Positions 7,460 to 16,372 of a stretch of 46,636 nt of DNA are shown here, piece by piece. The position numbers and the translations under genes are program-made. The number at the start of each line of letters is the position of its first letter. Position 1 is the first letter of the stretch. The DNA comes from CANRIN01 sp964493515 (GTDB lineage: Bacteria > Bacillota > Clostridia > Oscillospirales > JAAYOS01): NCBI GenBank assembly GCA_964493515.1, contig CAZBNJ010000011.1, positions 1 through 46,636 on the forward strand, read 5' to 3'. The notes under the pieces are model-generated. The model was given only the letters and a program-made list of their open reading frames with translations, made no database searches and was not told the DNA's origin.

Positions 7460-8164
7460 ATGCAGATGCAGAAAGCCATCATCGGCAAGAAGGTCGGCAT
7501 GACGCAGATCTTCGACGAGAGCGGTAAGGTCATACCCGTCACCGTTATCGAGGCCGGTCCGTGCGTGGTCACCCAGAAGCGCACGATGGAAAAGGACGGC
7601 TATGAGTCGATGCAGCTCGGTTTCGAGGACGTTGCCGAGCGCAAGCTGACCAAGCCGGAAGCGGGACACCTCAAGAAGGAGGACCTTCCGATGAAGCGTC
7701 ACCTTCACGAGTTCCGCATCGAGGATGTTTCGCAGGTCGATGTCGGCGATATCCTCAAGGTCGACATGTTCGCGGCGGGCGAGTTCGTTGACGTCACCGG
7801 CGTGAGCAAAGGTAAGGGATTCCAGGGTACGATAAAGCGTTGGAACGGACAGCGTACCCCGACCTCGCACGGTGGCGGTCCTGTTCACCGTCACGCGGGC
7901 TCGATGGGCGCTAACTCCACCCCGTCGCGCATCATGAAGGGCAAGAAGATGCCGGGACACATGGGAGCCGAGCAGGTGACCGTGCAGAATCTCACGGTGG
8001 TCAAGGTGGACGCGGAGCTGAACCTCATCGCGGTTCGCGGCGCAGTCCCCGGTCCGAAGGGCGGACTTGTGTATATCAAGAACACGGTCAAGACGCATCG
8101 CGAAAAGACCGTCTCGAATGCACCGACCCGCCTCAACCCGCAGAAGGCTTCGGCGCGCCGCTGA
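7460..8164 (+). CDS. rplC: 50S ribosomal protein L3
   Basis: The 234-residue protein begins MQMQKAIIGKKVGMTQIFDE and includes the L3 loop GKGFQGTIKRWNGQR and GSMGANSTPSRIMKGKKMPGH. These reach toward the peptidyl transferase centre; L3 is an early assembly protein of the 50S subunit. ATG 7460 follows AGGAGGAAAGTTCGA; ATG 7466 is a weaker alternative. It is preceded by the structured 251-base spacer and followed 19 bases later by rplD. Confidence 0.97.
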   Translation: MQMQKAIIGKKVGMTQIFDESGKVIPVTVIEAGPCVVTQKRTMEKDGYESMQLGFEDVAERKLTKPEAGHLKKEDLPMKRHLHEFRIEDVSQVDVGDILKVDMFAAGEFVDVTGVSKGKGFQGTIKRWNGQRTPTSHGGGPVHRHAGSMGANSTPSRIMKGKKMPGHMGAEQVTVQNLTVVKVDAELNLIAVRGAVPGPKGGLVYIKNTVKTHREKTVSNAPTRLNPQKASARR

Positions 8165-8183
8165 GGAAAGGAGAGTTTAGGAA

Positions 8184-8807
8184 ATGCCTAAGGCAACAGT
8201 TTTTGATATGGCCGGTAAGCAGGTCGGCGAGATCGAGCTTTCCGAGTCGATATTCGGCATAGAGCCGAACACGCCGGCGATGCACGCGGCGGTGGTCAAC
8301 CACCTCGCGAACCGTCGTCAGGGCACGCAGTCGACGCTGACCCGCACCGAGGTGCGCGGCGGCGGTCGCAAGCCGTGGCGCCAGAAGGGCACCGGCCGCG
8401 CCCGTCAGGGCAGCACCCGCGCTCCCCAGTGGACGCACGGCGGCATAGCGCTCGGACCCAAGCCGCGCAGCTATCGCTACACCATCAACAAGAAGCTTCG
8501 CCGTCTCGCTCTCAAGAGCGCGCTGAGCGCCAAGTGCGCGGCGGGCGAGCTCATCGTCATCGACGATCTGAAGATGGACGAGATCAAGACCAAGAGCTTC
8601 GCAAGCTTCCTCGGAGCGGTCGGCGCTGACAACGGCGCGCTGGTAGTGACCGCCGAGCCGAAGACAAACGTCATAAAGAGCGCCCGCAACATCCCCGGAG
8701 TGCGCACCACCATCGCTCCGGTGCTGAATGTCTACGACGTGCTCGACGGCGACAAGCTCATCGTCGACCGCGCGGCGGTCGCACGCATAGAGGAGGTCTA
8801 CGCATGA
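8184..8807 (+). CDS. rplD: 50S ribosomal protein L4
   Basis: The 207-residue protein carries the L4 extended-loop signature RGGGRKPWRQKGTGRARQGS followed by WTHGGIALGPKPRSY. L4 lines the nascent peptide tunnel and in E. coli represses its own S10 operon, which makes it the first suspect for the leader signals seen upstream here. Its last codon overlaps the rplW start by four bases (ATGA), indicating translational coupling. Length is normal. Confidence 0.97.
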   Translation: MPKATVFDMAGKQVGEIELSESIFGIEPNTPAMHAAVVNHLANRRQGTQSTLTRTEVRGGGRKPWRQKGTGRARQGSTRAPQWTHGGIALGPKPRSYRYTINKKLRRLALKSALSAKCAAGELIVIDDLKMDEIKTKSFASFLGAVGADNGALVVTAEPKTNVIKSARNIPGVRTTIAPVLNVYDVLDGDKLIVDRAAVARIEEVYA

Positions 8808-9100
8808 TTAAAACCGCTTACGACATAATCAAGCGCCCGATCGTCACCGAGCAGTCGATGGAGTCGGTCGAGAACAAGCGCTATGTGTTCGAGGTCGCCA
8901 AGACCGCCGGAAAGATCGAGATCAAGAAGGCCGTCGAGGAGATATTCGAAGTCAAGGTCGCGAAAGTGAACACCATGAACTATACCGGCAAGCTCAAGCG
9001 CCAGGGCATGACGCAGGGCCGTCGTCCGAGCTGGAAGAAGGCAGTCGTCACCCTCACGCCGGACAGCAAGTCGATCGAGTTCTTTGAAGGCATGTATTAA
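8804..9100 (+). CDS. rplW: 50S ribosomal protein L23
   Basis: A 98-residue protein beginning MIKTAYDIIKRPIVTEQS, with the L23 blocks YVFEVAKTAGKIEIKKAVEE and VAKVNTMNY. L23 sits at the exit of the peptide tunnel and is the docking site for signal recognition particle and trigger factor. It starts inside the last codons of rplD (ATGA overlap), so the two are probably coupled. Rplb follows 18 bases later behind a strong GGAGGGAGGAG site. Confidence 0.97.
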   Translation: MIKTAYDIIKRPIVTEQSMESVENKRYVFEVAKTAGKIEIKKAVEEIFEVKVAKVNTMNYTGKLKRQGMTQGRRPSWKKAVVTLTPDSKSIEFFEGMY

Positions 9101-9118
9101 TAGGAGGGAGGAGTTAAA

Positions 9119-9952
<834 letters not shown>

Positions 9953-9971
9953 GGGAGGTAACTGAAAAGCT

Positions 9972-10244
9972 ATGAGCAGAAGCGTTAAGAAAGGACCTTT
10001 TGTTGCACCCGAGCTTATGAAGCGTATCGTTGCGATGAACGAGTCGGGCGACAAGAAGGTCGTTAAGACTTGGTCGCGTGCCTCGACGATATTCCCGCAG
10101 TTCGTCGGACACACGATAGCCGTCCACGACGGGCGCAAGCACGTCCCGGTCTACGTTACCGAGGACATGGTCGGCCACAAGCTGGGCGAATTTGCTCCGA
10201 CCCGCACCTTCCGTGGACATGCGGGCAGCAAGACCTCGAAGTAA
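9972..10244 (+). CDS. rpsS: 30S ribosomal protein S19
   Basis: A 90-residue protein with the S19 opening MSRSVKKGPFVAPELMKRI and the conserved TWSRASTIFPQFVGHTIAVH and FAPTRTFRGHAG. It forms a complex with S13 in the 30S head near the A-site tRNA. Start ATG 9972 follows GAGGGAGGTAACTGAAAAGCT, a slightly long spacing. rplV follows 11 bases after the stop. Confidence 0.97.
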   Translation: MSRSVKKGPFVAPELMKRIVAMNESGDKKVVKTWSRASTIFPQFVGHTIAVHDGRKHVPVYVTEDMVGHKLGEFAPTRTFRGHAGSKTSK

Positions 10245-10255
10245 GGGAGGATAAT

Positions 10256-10591
10256 ATGGAAGCAAAAGCAACGCTTAAATATTTGCGAATCTCCCCGCGT
10301 AAGGCGCAGATAGTCTGCGACCTCATCCGCGGAAAGGACGCCTCCACTGCCCGTGCTATCCTCATGCAGACCCCCAAGGCTGCGAGCGAGGACATCATAA
10401 AGCTGCTGGACAGCGCCGTCGCAAATGCCGAAAACAACCACGATATGGATAAGGAGAAGCTGTTTGTCAGCTATATCCACGTCGGCCCCGGCCCGATACT
10501 GAAGCGTATCCAGCCGGTCAGCCACGGACGTGCGTATCGCATAAACAAGCGCACCTCGCATATATCCATCACGCTTTCGGAGAAGGAGTAA
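10256..10591 (+). CDS. rplV: 50S ribosomal protein L22
   Basis: A 111-residue protein starting MEAKATLKYLRISPRKAQIV, with the tunnel-hairpin region GPGPILKRIQPVSHGRAYRI and final THISI strand typical of L22. Its hairpin lines the exit tunnel, where erythromycin-resistance mutations occur in other species. The start at 10256 is fixed by GGGAGGATAAT; an open frame continuing upstream inside rpsS is not real. rpsC begins four bases after its stop. Confidence 0.97.
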   Translation: MEAKATLKYLRISPRKAQIVCDLIRGKDASTARAILMQTPKAASEDIIKLLDSAVANAENNHDMDKEKLFVSYIHVGPGPILKRIQPVSHGRAYRINKRTSHISITLSEKE

Positions 10592-10595
10592 GGGT

Positions 10596-11465
10596 ATGGG
10601 ACAGAAAGTAAATCCGCACGGCCTGCGAGTTGGCGTCATCAAGGATTGGGACAGCCGCTGGTATGCCAGTAACGAGAAGGTCGGAGACCTGCTCGTCGAG
10701 GATCAGTTGATCCGCAACTATCTGAAGAACAGTCTCTATGCCGCCGGAATCCCGAAGGTGGAGATAGAGCGTGACAGCGCCCGCGTCCGCGTGTTCCTGC
10801 ACTGCGCTCGCCCGGGCATGGTCATAGGCAAGGGCGGCACCGAGATCGAGGTTCTTCGCAAGAAGATCGAGGATCTCATCAAGAAGCCGGTCGCGCTGAA
10901 CATCATCGAGATACGCAACCCCGACCTCAACGCCCAGCTGGTGGCGGAGAACGTCGCGGCGCAGATCGAGAAGCGCGTCAGCTATCGCCGCGCCATGAAG
11001 CAGGCCATCGGCCGCGCCATGCGTATGGGCGCTCGCGGCATCAAGATCTCGGCTTCCGGCCGTCTGGGCGGCGCCGAAATCGCCCGCTTCGAGCACTATC
11101 ACGAGGGTACCATTCCGCTGCAGACCATCCGCGCCGACATCGACTACGGCTTTGCCGAGGCGAAGGCGACCGGACGTATCGGCATCAAGGTTTGGATATA
11201 CAAGGGCGAAGTGCTTCAGACCACCGGTCGCAAGCTCTCCCGCTCGCTGGAGGCTCCGCGTCCCCCGCGTCGTGACCGCCGTGACGGCGACCGTCGCGAC
11301 AACCGCAGGGGTGATCGCCGCAACGGCGACCGCGGCGGCTACAACAATCGTCAGGGCGGCGACCGCCGTCAGGGCAACAACCAGAACCGTCAGGGCGGTT
11401 ACAACAATCGCCAGGGCGGACAGCGTCCGGCAACGGGCGGTAACAGGGAAGGAGGAGAACGCTGA
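10596..11465 (+). CDS. rpsC: 30S ribosomal protein S3 with long Arg/Gly/Asn-rich tail
   Basis: Residues 1 to about 220 are ordinary S3: GQKVNPHGLRVGVIKDWDS, the KH-domain loop VIGKGGTEIEVLRKKI and GRLGGAEIARFE. S3 forms the mRNA entry site and has helicase activity in the 30S subunit. The protein then runs on for about 68 residues to 289, rich in Arg, Asp, Asn, Gln and Gly. Units such as RRDGDRRDNRRGDRR and RQGGYNNRQGG recur. Usual bacterial S3 is about 210-230 residues. The tail looks disordered and RNA-binding. Its stop overlaps the rplP start by one base (TGATG), and the rplP ribosome site is inside its last codons. Confidence 0.96.
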   Translation: MGQKVNPHGLRVGVIKDWDSRWYASNEKVGDLLVEDQLIRNYLKNSLYAAGIPKVEIERDSARVRVFLHCARPGMVIGKGGTEIEVLRKKIEDLIKKPVALNIIEIRNPDLNAQLVAENVAAQIEKRVSYRRAMKQAIGRAMRMGARGIKISASGRLGGAEIARFEHYHEGTIPLQTIRADIDYGFAEAKATGRIGIKVWIYKGEVLQTTGRKLSRSLEAPRPPRRDRRDGDRRDNRRGDRRNGDRGGYNNRQGGDRRQGNNQNRQGGYNNRQGGQRPATGGNREGGER

Positions 11466-11902
11466 TGCTGCTCCCTAAGCGCGTAAAATACCGTCGCGTG
11501 CATCGCGGCAGAATGACCGGCAAAGCCACTCGCGGCACGAAAGTGACCTACGGCGAGTTCGGTCTGGCTGCTACCGAGCCCGCGTGGGTTACCTCCCGCC
11601 AGATAGAGGCGGCGCGTATCGCGATGACGCGTTACATCCGCCGTGGCGGTAATGTTTGGATAAAGATATTCCCGGATAAGCCGGTCACGCAGAAGCCTGC
11701 CGAGACCCGGATGGGCTCCGGTAAGGGCTCGCCCGAGTATTGGGTGGCGGTCGTTAAGCCCGGCCGCGTGATGTTCGAGATAGCAGGCGTTCCGGAGGAG
11801 ACCGCGCGCGAGGCGCTCCGTCTTGCGTCGCACAAGCTCCCGCTCAAGTGCAAGATCGTTTCGCGGGAAGATACGACTGGTGGTGACGAAAATGAAGGCT
11901 AA
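11465..11902 (+). CDS. rplP: 50S ribosomal protein L16
   Basis: A 145-residue protein starting MLLPKRVKYRRVHRGRMTGK, with the L16 blocks ARIAMTRYIRRGGNVWIKIF and RMGSGKGSPEYWVAVVKPG. L16 contacts the A-site tRNA elbow and is a late assembly protein of the 50S subunit. It overlaps rpsC by one base at its start and rpmC by eleven bases at its end, so translation is tightly coupled. A GGAAGGAGGAG site within rpsC sets the start. Confidence 0.97.
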   Translation: MLLPKRVKYRRVHRGRMTGKATRGTKVTYGEFGLAATEPAWVTSRQIEAARIAMTRYIRRGGNVWIKIFPDKPVTQKPAETRMGSGKGSPEYWVAVVKPGRVMFEIAGVPEETAREALRLASHKLPLKCKIVSREDTTGGDENEG

Positions 11903-12083
11903 AGAGTTAAGGTCAATGTCTGCGGCGCAGCTCGAGGAAAAGCTCGGCAGCCTCAAGAAGGATCTCTTTCAGCTCCGGCTCCAGCACGCCACGAACCAAC
12001 TCGACAATCCGCAGCGTATCGCTGCCGTCAAGAAGGACATAGCACGCGTCCAGACGGTCATCAGCGAGCAGCGCGGCGCGTAA
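11892..12083 (+). CDS. rpmC: 50S ribosomal protein L29
   Basis: A 63-residue, all-helical protein, MKAKELRSMSAAQLEEKLGS, with the L29 motif LFQLRLQHATNQLDNP. It sits beside L23 at the tunnel exit. The start ATG 11892 lies inside the end of rplP; in-frame GTG codons at 11880 and 11883 are possible earlier starts near a GGTGG sequence. rpsQ follows 12 bases later. Confidence 0.95.
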   Translation: MKAKELRSMSAAQLEEKLGSLKKDLFQLRLQHATNQLDNPQRIAAVKKDIARVQTVISEQRGA

Positions 12084-12095
12084 GGAGGATAACAG

Positions 12096-12353
12096 ATGAG
12101 CGAAAGAGCTTTCCGTAAGACCATGGTTGGCATGGTCGTGTCCGATAAGATGGACAAGACGATAGTCGTTGCGATAGAGGACAGGGTCAAGCACCCGCTC
12201 TACAGCAAGATAATCAAGCGCACCTACAAGCTCAAGGCGCACGATGAGAACAACGAGTGCGGCATCGGCGATCGCGTGCGCGTGATGGAGACCCGCCCGC
12301 TGTCGAAGGACAAGCGCTGGCGTCTGGTCGAGATCATCGAAAAGGCTAAGTAA
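12096..12353 (+). CDS. rpsQ: 30S ribosomal protein S17
   Basis: An 85-residue OB-fold protein, MSERAFRKTMVGMVVSDKMD, with the family strand KTIVVAIEDRVKHPLYSKII and DENNECGIGDRVRVMETRPLS, given here as short blocks. S17 is a primary 16S rRNA binder needed early in 30S assembly. Its start follows AAGGAGGATAACAG. It ends 14 bases before rplN. Confidence 0.97.
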   Translation: MSERAFRKTMVGMVVSDKMDKTIVVAIEDRVKHPLYSKIIKRTYKLKAHDENNECGIGDRVRVMETRPLSKDKRWRLVEIIEKAK

Positions 12354-12367
12354 GGGAGGGAACCGAA

Positions 12368-12736
12368 GTGATACAGCAGGAAACACGCCTTCGTGTCGCG
12401 GATAACAGCGGCGCAAAGGAGCTCAAGTGCATACGCGTACTCGGCGGTTCCGGCCGCAAGTACGGCAGCGTAGGCGACACGATAGTTTGCTCGGTGCGCA
12501 AGGTAACTCCGGGCGGCCAGGTCAAGAAGGGCGACGTCGTCCGTGCGGTCATTGTCCGCACCGCGAAGCCCATCCGCCGCGCCGACGGCAGCTATGTGCG
12601 CTTTGACGATAACGCAGCGGTTCTCATCCGCGAGGATAAGAACCCGAGGGGCACCCGTATCTTTGGACCTATCGCTCGTGAGCTTCGCGAGCGCGACTTC
12701 ATGAAGATACTCTCGCTTGCCCCGGAAGTTATATAA
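12368..12736 (+). CDS. rplN: 50S ribosomal protein L14
   Basis: A 122-residue protein with an unusual GTG start, MIQQETRLRVADNSGAKELK, preceded by GGGAGGGAACCGAA. It has the L14 signature GGSGRKYGSVGDTIVCSVRK and ends FMKILSLAPEVI. L14 forms the intersubunit bridge with helix 44 and is where the silencing factor RsfS binds. Length is exactly typical. Confidence 0.97.
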   Translation: MIQQETRLRVADNSGAKELKCIRVLGGSGRKYGSVGDTIVCSVRKVTPGGQVKKGDVVRAVIVRTAKPIRRADGSYVRFDDNAAVLIREDKNPRGTRIFGPIARELRERDFMKILSLAPEVI

Positions 12737-12750
12737 GGAGGGCGCGAGAA

Positions 12751-13068
12751 ATGAACAATCTGCATATCCGTAAGGAAGATACGGTGGTTGTGCTCTCCGG
12801 CAAGGACGTCGGCAAGCAGGGCAAGGTGCTCGCTACCGAGCCTAAGACCGGCATGGTCCTTGTTGAGGGCGTGAACATCGTCCACCGTCACACCAAGCCC
12901 CGTCAGCAGGGCGAGGCAGGCGGCATAATCGAGCGCGAGGGCTACATCAACGCGTCGAAGGTCATGCGCGTTTGCCCGAAGTGCAACAAGCCCACCCGCA
13001 ACGCTCACAAGATAGCGGCGGACGGCACCAAGACCCGCGTCTGCAAGAAGTGCGGCGCGGAGGACTAA
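12751..13068 (+). CDS. rplX: 50S ribosomal protein L24 with C-terminal zinc ribbon
   Basis: The 105-residue protein has the KOW motif DTVVVLSGKDVGKQGKVLAT near its start and the L24 block EGVNIVHRHTKPRQQGEAGG. The C-terminus holds two CxxC pairs, CPKC and CKKC, about 24 residues apart, which probably bind zinc. A similar tail occurs in other Clostridia and is not in itself unusual. L24 starts 50S assembly by binding 23S rRNA. Start ATG follows AAGGAGGGCGCGAGAA. Confidence 0.97.
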   Translation: MNNLHIRKEDTVVVLSGKDVGKQGKVLATEPKTGMVLVEGVNIVHRHTKPRQQGEAGGIIEREGYINASKVMRVCPKCNKPTRNAHKIAADGTKTRVCKKCGAED

Positions 13069-13086
13069 GGGAGGAGGATTTAAGCT

Positions 13087-13629
<543 letters not shown>

Positions 13630-13642
13630 GGGAGGAAGCATC

Positions 13643-13828
13643 ATGGCAAAGAAATCTATGGTTCTTAAGCAGCAGCGCGGTGGCAAGTTCTCCACCCGCA
13701 ACTACAATCGCTGCAAGCTCTGCGGCCGCCCGCACGCGTATCTGCGCGACTATGGCATCTGCCGCATTTGTTTCCGTGAGCTGGCCTACAAGGGTCAGAT
13801 CCCGGGCGTCCGTAAAGCAAGCTGGTAA
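13643..13828 (+). CDS. rpsN: 30S ribosomal protein S14, zinc (type Z) form
   Basis: A 61-residue protein with two CxxC pairs (CKLC at about 24-27 and CRIC at about 40-43), marking the short zinc-binding type Z form. The end RELAYKGQIPGVRKASW is diagnostic. It sits in the 30S head beside S10 and S3. The zinc form is normal in many Gram-positive bacteria, and supports the taxonomic reading. Start follows GGGAGGAAGCATC. Confidence 0.97.
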   Translation: MAKKSMVLKQQRGGKFSTRNYNRCKLCGRPHAYLRDYGICRICFRELAYKGQIPGVRKASW

Positions 13829-13843
13829 AGGAGGCAGAGGAAT

Positions 13844-14239
13844 ATGCATATTACCGACCCGATTGCGGATATGCTCACTCGCATCCGCAACGCCGGAACG
13901 GCGAAACACGCGACGGTTGACGTCCCCGCCTCGAAGATGAAGAAGGCGATAGCTGATATACTCGCAAACGAGGGCTATATCTCCGCCTACCAGCTCATCG
14001 AGGACGGCGGTCAGGGCGTTATCCGCATCACGCTCAAGTACAACGGCAAGACCCACGCGATAACCGGCATCCGCCGTATATCCAAGCCGGGTCTGCGCAT
14101 CTACGCCGGCACCGAGGAACTGCCGAAGGTCCTTCGCGGTCTCGGCACGGCGATCATTTCGACGTCTAAGGGCATTATGACCGATAAGCAGGCACGCACC
14201 GAGCACGTTGGCGGCGAAGTCCTTGCTTTCGTCTGGTAA
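13844..14239 (+). CDS. rpsH: 30S ribosomal protein S8
   Basis: A 131-residue protein beginning MHITDPIADMLTRIRNAGTA and ending with the S8 signature GIMTDKQARTEHVGGEVLAFVW, seen here as GIMTDKQAR and GGEVLAFVW. S8 is a central 16S rRNA binder and in E. coli represses the spc operon by binding mRNA near rplE. I see no obvious mimic here. Start follows AAGGAGGCAGAGGAAT. Confidence 0.97.
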   Translation: MHITDPIADMLTRIRNAGTAKHATVDVPASKMKKAIADILANEGYISAYQLIEDGGQGVIRITLKYNGKTHAITGIRRISKPGLRIYAGTEELPKVLRGLGTAIISTSKGIMTDKQARTEHVGGEVLAFVW

Positions 14240-14251
14240 GGAGGGTATATT

Positions 14252-14797
14252 ATGTCGAGAATTGGCAGAGCGCCCATTACCGTGCCGGCCGGCGTCGAGG
14301 TGAAGATCGACGGCACCACCGTATCGGTCAAGGGCCCGAAGGGTACGCTCACCCAGAGCTTTAACCCGAACATGACCATATCGTTCGAGGGCAGCGAGAT
14401 ACACGTCACGCGCCCCGACGATGAGAAGGAGAACCGCTCGCTGCACGGCCTCACGCGCACGCTCATCCACAACATGGTCGTCGGCGTGACCGAGGGCTAC
14501 TCGAAGGAGCTTCAGATCGAGGGCACCGGCTATCGTGCGGCGAAGGAGGGCAAGAAGCTCGTCATGAACCTTGGCTTCTCGCATCAGGTGTTCTTTGAGG
14601 ACACCGACGAGATAACCATCGACGTGCCTGCGCCCAACCGCGTGATAATCAGCGGCATTGACAAGCAGAAGGTCGGTCAGTTCGCGGCGGAAGTCCGCGA
14701 GAAGCGTCCGCCCGAGCCGTACAAGGGCAAGGGTATCCGCTATGCCGGCGAGTATGTCCGTAGACTCGCGGGTAAGGCCGGCGGCAAGAAGAAGTAA
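14252..14797 (+). CDS. rplF: 50S ribosomal protein L6
   Basis: A 181-residue protein with two homologous domains, starting MSRIGRAPITVPAGVEVKID. The C-terminal L6 signature PEPYKGKGIRYAGEYVRRLAGK is present. L6 lies near the factor-binding site of the 50S subunit. The start follows AAGGAGGGTATATT, and rplR begins 14 bases after the stop. Confidence 0.97.
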   Translation: MSRIGRAPITVPAGVEVKIDGTTVSVKGPKGTLTQSFNPNMTISFEGSEIHVTRPDDEKENRSLHGLTRTLIHNMVVGVTEGYSKELQIEGTGYRAAKEGKKLVMNLGFSHQVFFEDTDEITIDVPAPNRVIISGIDKQKVGQFAAEVREKRPPEPYKGKGIRYAGEYVRRLAGKAGGKKK

Positions 14798-14811
14798 GGG
14801 GGTGTGCCTAG

Positions 14812-15174
14812 ATGATTAAGAGACCGGATACTAATGCTGCGCGCCTTAATAGGCACAAGCGCATCCGCGGTAAGATCTCGGGTACGCCCGAGACACCGAG
14901 GCTTTGCGTGTTCCGCAGCCTTTCAAACATCTACGCCCAGGTGATAGACGACGTTGCGGGCAAGACGCTCGCGTCGGCTTCCAGCCTCGACAAGGAGATA
15001 AAGTCGGTCGAGGGTGCGAAGAAGGACGTCGCCCGTGCCGTGGGCAAGCTGGTGGCAGAGCGCGCTAAGAAGGCGGGCATCGAGACGGTCGTTTTCGACC
15101 GCGGCGGCTATATCTACCACGGCCGCGTTCAGGAACTGGCAGAAGGCGCCCGCGAGGGCGGACTCAATTTCTAA
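14812..15174 (+). CDS. rplR: 50S ribosomal protein L18
   Basis: A 120-residue protein with a basic N-terminus (RLNRHKRIRGKISGT) and the L18 blocks PRLCVFRSLSNIYAQVIDD and VVFDRGGYIYHGRVQELAEGAREGGL (shown only in part). L18 carries 5S rRNA to the central protuberance together with L5. Start ATG 14812 follows GGGGGTGTGCCTAG, a weaker site than its neighbours. rpsE follows 16 bases later. Confidence 0.96.
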   Translation: MIKRPDTNAARLNRHKRIRGKISGTPETPRLCVFRSLSNIYAQVIDDVAGKTLASASSLDKEIKSVEGAKKDVARAVGKLVAERAKKAGIETVVFDRGGYIYHGRVQELAEGAREGGLNF

Positions 15175-15190
15175 GGGAGGGACGACTAAA

Positions 15191-15706
15191 ATGGCTTATA
15201 ACAGGCTGCTCGGGCTTGACCCGGATGCTCTCGAACTGAGCGAGAAGGTCGTCTCGCTCAACCGCGTCAGCAAGACCGTTAAGGGCGGTCGTGTCATCAA
15301 GTTCTCGGCTCTCGTGGTCGTGGGCGATGGCAACGGACTGGTCGGATTCGGTCTCGGCAAGGCGGCGGAAGTTCCGGACGCCATCCGCAAGGGCATTGAG
15401 GACGCGAAGAAGAACCTCGTTCGCGTCAATCTGTACAACACCACAATTCCGCACGAGATCGTAGGCAAGTTTGGTGCAGGCGCGGTGCTTCTCAAGCCGG
15501 CGCCGGAAGGAACCGGCATAATCGCCGGCGGCGCGGTCCGCGCCATCGTCGAGGCTGTCGGCATCCGTGACATCCGTACCAAGAGCCTGCGCTCCAACAA
15601 TCCCCAGAACGTCGTCTCGGCGTGCATCGAGGGATTGAAGAACCTCAAGAGCGTCGAGGAAGTCGCGCAGACACGCGGCAAGTCCGCCGGCGCCATACTC
15701 GGTTAA
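15191..15706 (+). CDS. rpsE: 30S ribosomal protein S5
   Basis: A 171-residue protein with the double-stranded RNA-binding type N-terminal domain (KVVSLNRVSKTVKGGRVIKF, VVGDGNGLVGFGLGKAAEVP) and the C-terminal GTGIIAGGAVRAIVEAVGIRD. S5 guards decoding accuracy at the mRNA entry site with S3 and S4. ATG 15191 follows AAGGGAGGGACGACTAAA; an open frame reaching further upstream inside rplR is not used. Confidence 0.97.
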   Translation: MAYNRLLGLDPDALELSEKVVSLNRVSKTVKGGRVIKFSALVVVGDGNGLVGFGLGKAAEVPDAIRKGIEDAKKNLVRVNLYNTTIPHEIVGKFGAGAVLLKPAPEGTGIIAGGAVRAIVEAVGIRDIRTKSLRSNNPQNVVSACIEGLKNLKSVEEVAQTRGKSAGAILG

Positions 15707-15720
15707 GGAGGAGCGCGAAA

Positions 15721-15915
15721 ATGGCTAAGGAAACGCTTCTTAAGATCAAGCTGGTAAAGAGCACCGCCGGTCGTCTCAAGAACCATCAGGCGACCGCGAC
15801 GTCGCTCGGTCTCAAGCACATCGGTGACGTTGTGACCCAGCCGAACAATGCAGCGACCCAGGGCAAGATAGCGCTTATCCGCTATATGCTCGAGGTCGAA
15901 GAAGTAAGCAAGTAA
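15721..15915 (+). CDS. rpmD: 50S ribosomal protein L30
   Basis: A 64-residue protein, MAKETLLKIKLVKSTAGRLK, with the L30 block HQATATSLGLKHIGDVV typical of bacterial short L30. ATG 15721 follows AAGGAGGAGCGCGAAA. It lies between rpsE and rplO in the conserved spc order. L30 is absent from some bacteria but kept here. Confidence 0.96.
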   Translation: MAKETLLKIKLVKSTAGRLKNHQATATSLGLKHIGDVVTQPNNAATQGKIALIRYMLEVEEVSK

Positions 15916-15931
15916 GGAGGAGCAAGCAACT

Positions 15932-16372
15932 ATGAAACTTCACGATCTTGCCCCCGCCCCCGGCTCGACTTCCGAGCGCAACCGCAAGGGTCGCGGCATC
16001 GGAACCGGAAACGGAAAGACCGCGGGCCGTGGTCACAAGGGTCAGTGGGCTCGAAGCGGCGGCGGCGTGCGCCGTGGTTTCGAGGGTGGACAGCTTCCGC
16101 TTGCCCGCCGTCTGCCTAAGCGCGGATTCAACAACATCTTCGCAAAACCCCTCGAGAGCGTAAACGTCTCGTCGCTCGAAGTCTTTGACAACGGTGCGAC
16201 CGTCGACGCGAACGCGCTTCTCGAGCGCGGTATAATCAGCAAGTGCCGCTATGGCGTCAAAATTCTCGGGGACGGCGCGCTCACAAAGAAGCTCACCGTC
16301 AACGCGGCTGCCTTCTCCGGCTCGGCTCGCCAGAAGATAGAGGCTGCCGGAGGAAAGGCAGAGGTGGTCTAA
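15932..16372 (+). CDS. rplO: 50S ribosomal protein L15
   Basis: A 146-residue protein with a Gly/Arg-rich N-terminus (GSTSERNRKGRGIGTGNGKT, AGRGHKGQWARSGGGVRRGFEGGQ in part) and L15 motif PLARRLPKRGFNNIFAKP. L15 organises the 23S rRNA core. Its TAA stop directly abuts the GTG start of secY, and the secY ribosome site GAGGTGG lies in its last codons. Confidence 0.97.
   Translation: MKLHDLAPAPGSTSERNRKGRGIGTGNGKTAGRGHKGQWARSGGGVRRGFEGGQLPLARRLPKRGFNNIFAKPLESVNVSSLEVFDNGATVDANALLERGIISKCRYGVKILGDGALTKKLTVNAAAFSGSARQKIEAAGGKAEVV

Noticed and set aside
12956..13068. Cys-rich L24 tail as a novelty
   Set aside because: I recall similar CPKC...CKKC tails in L24 of other Clostridia, so it is noted only in the annotation.
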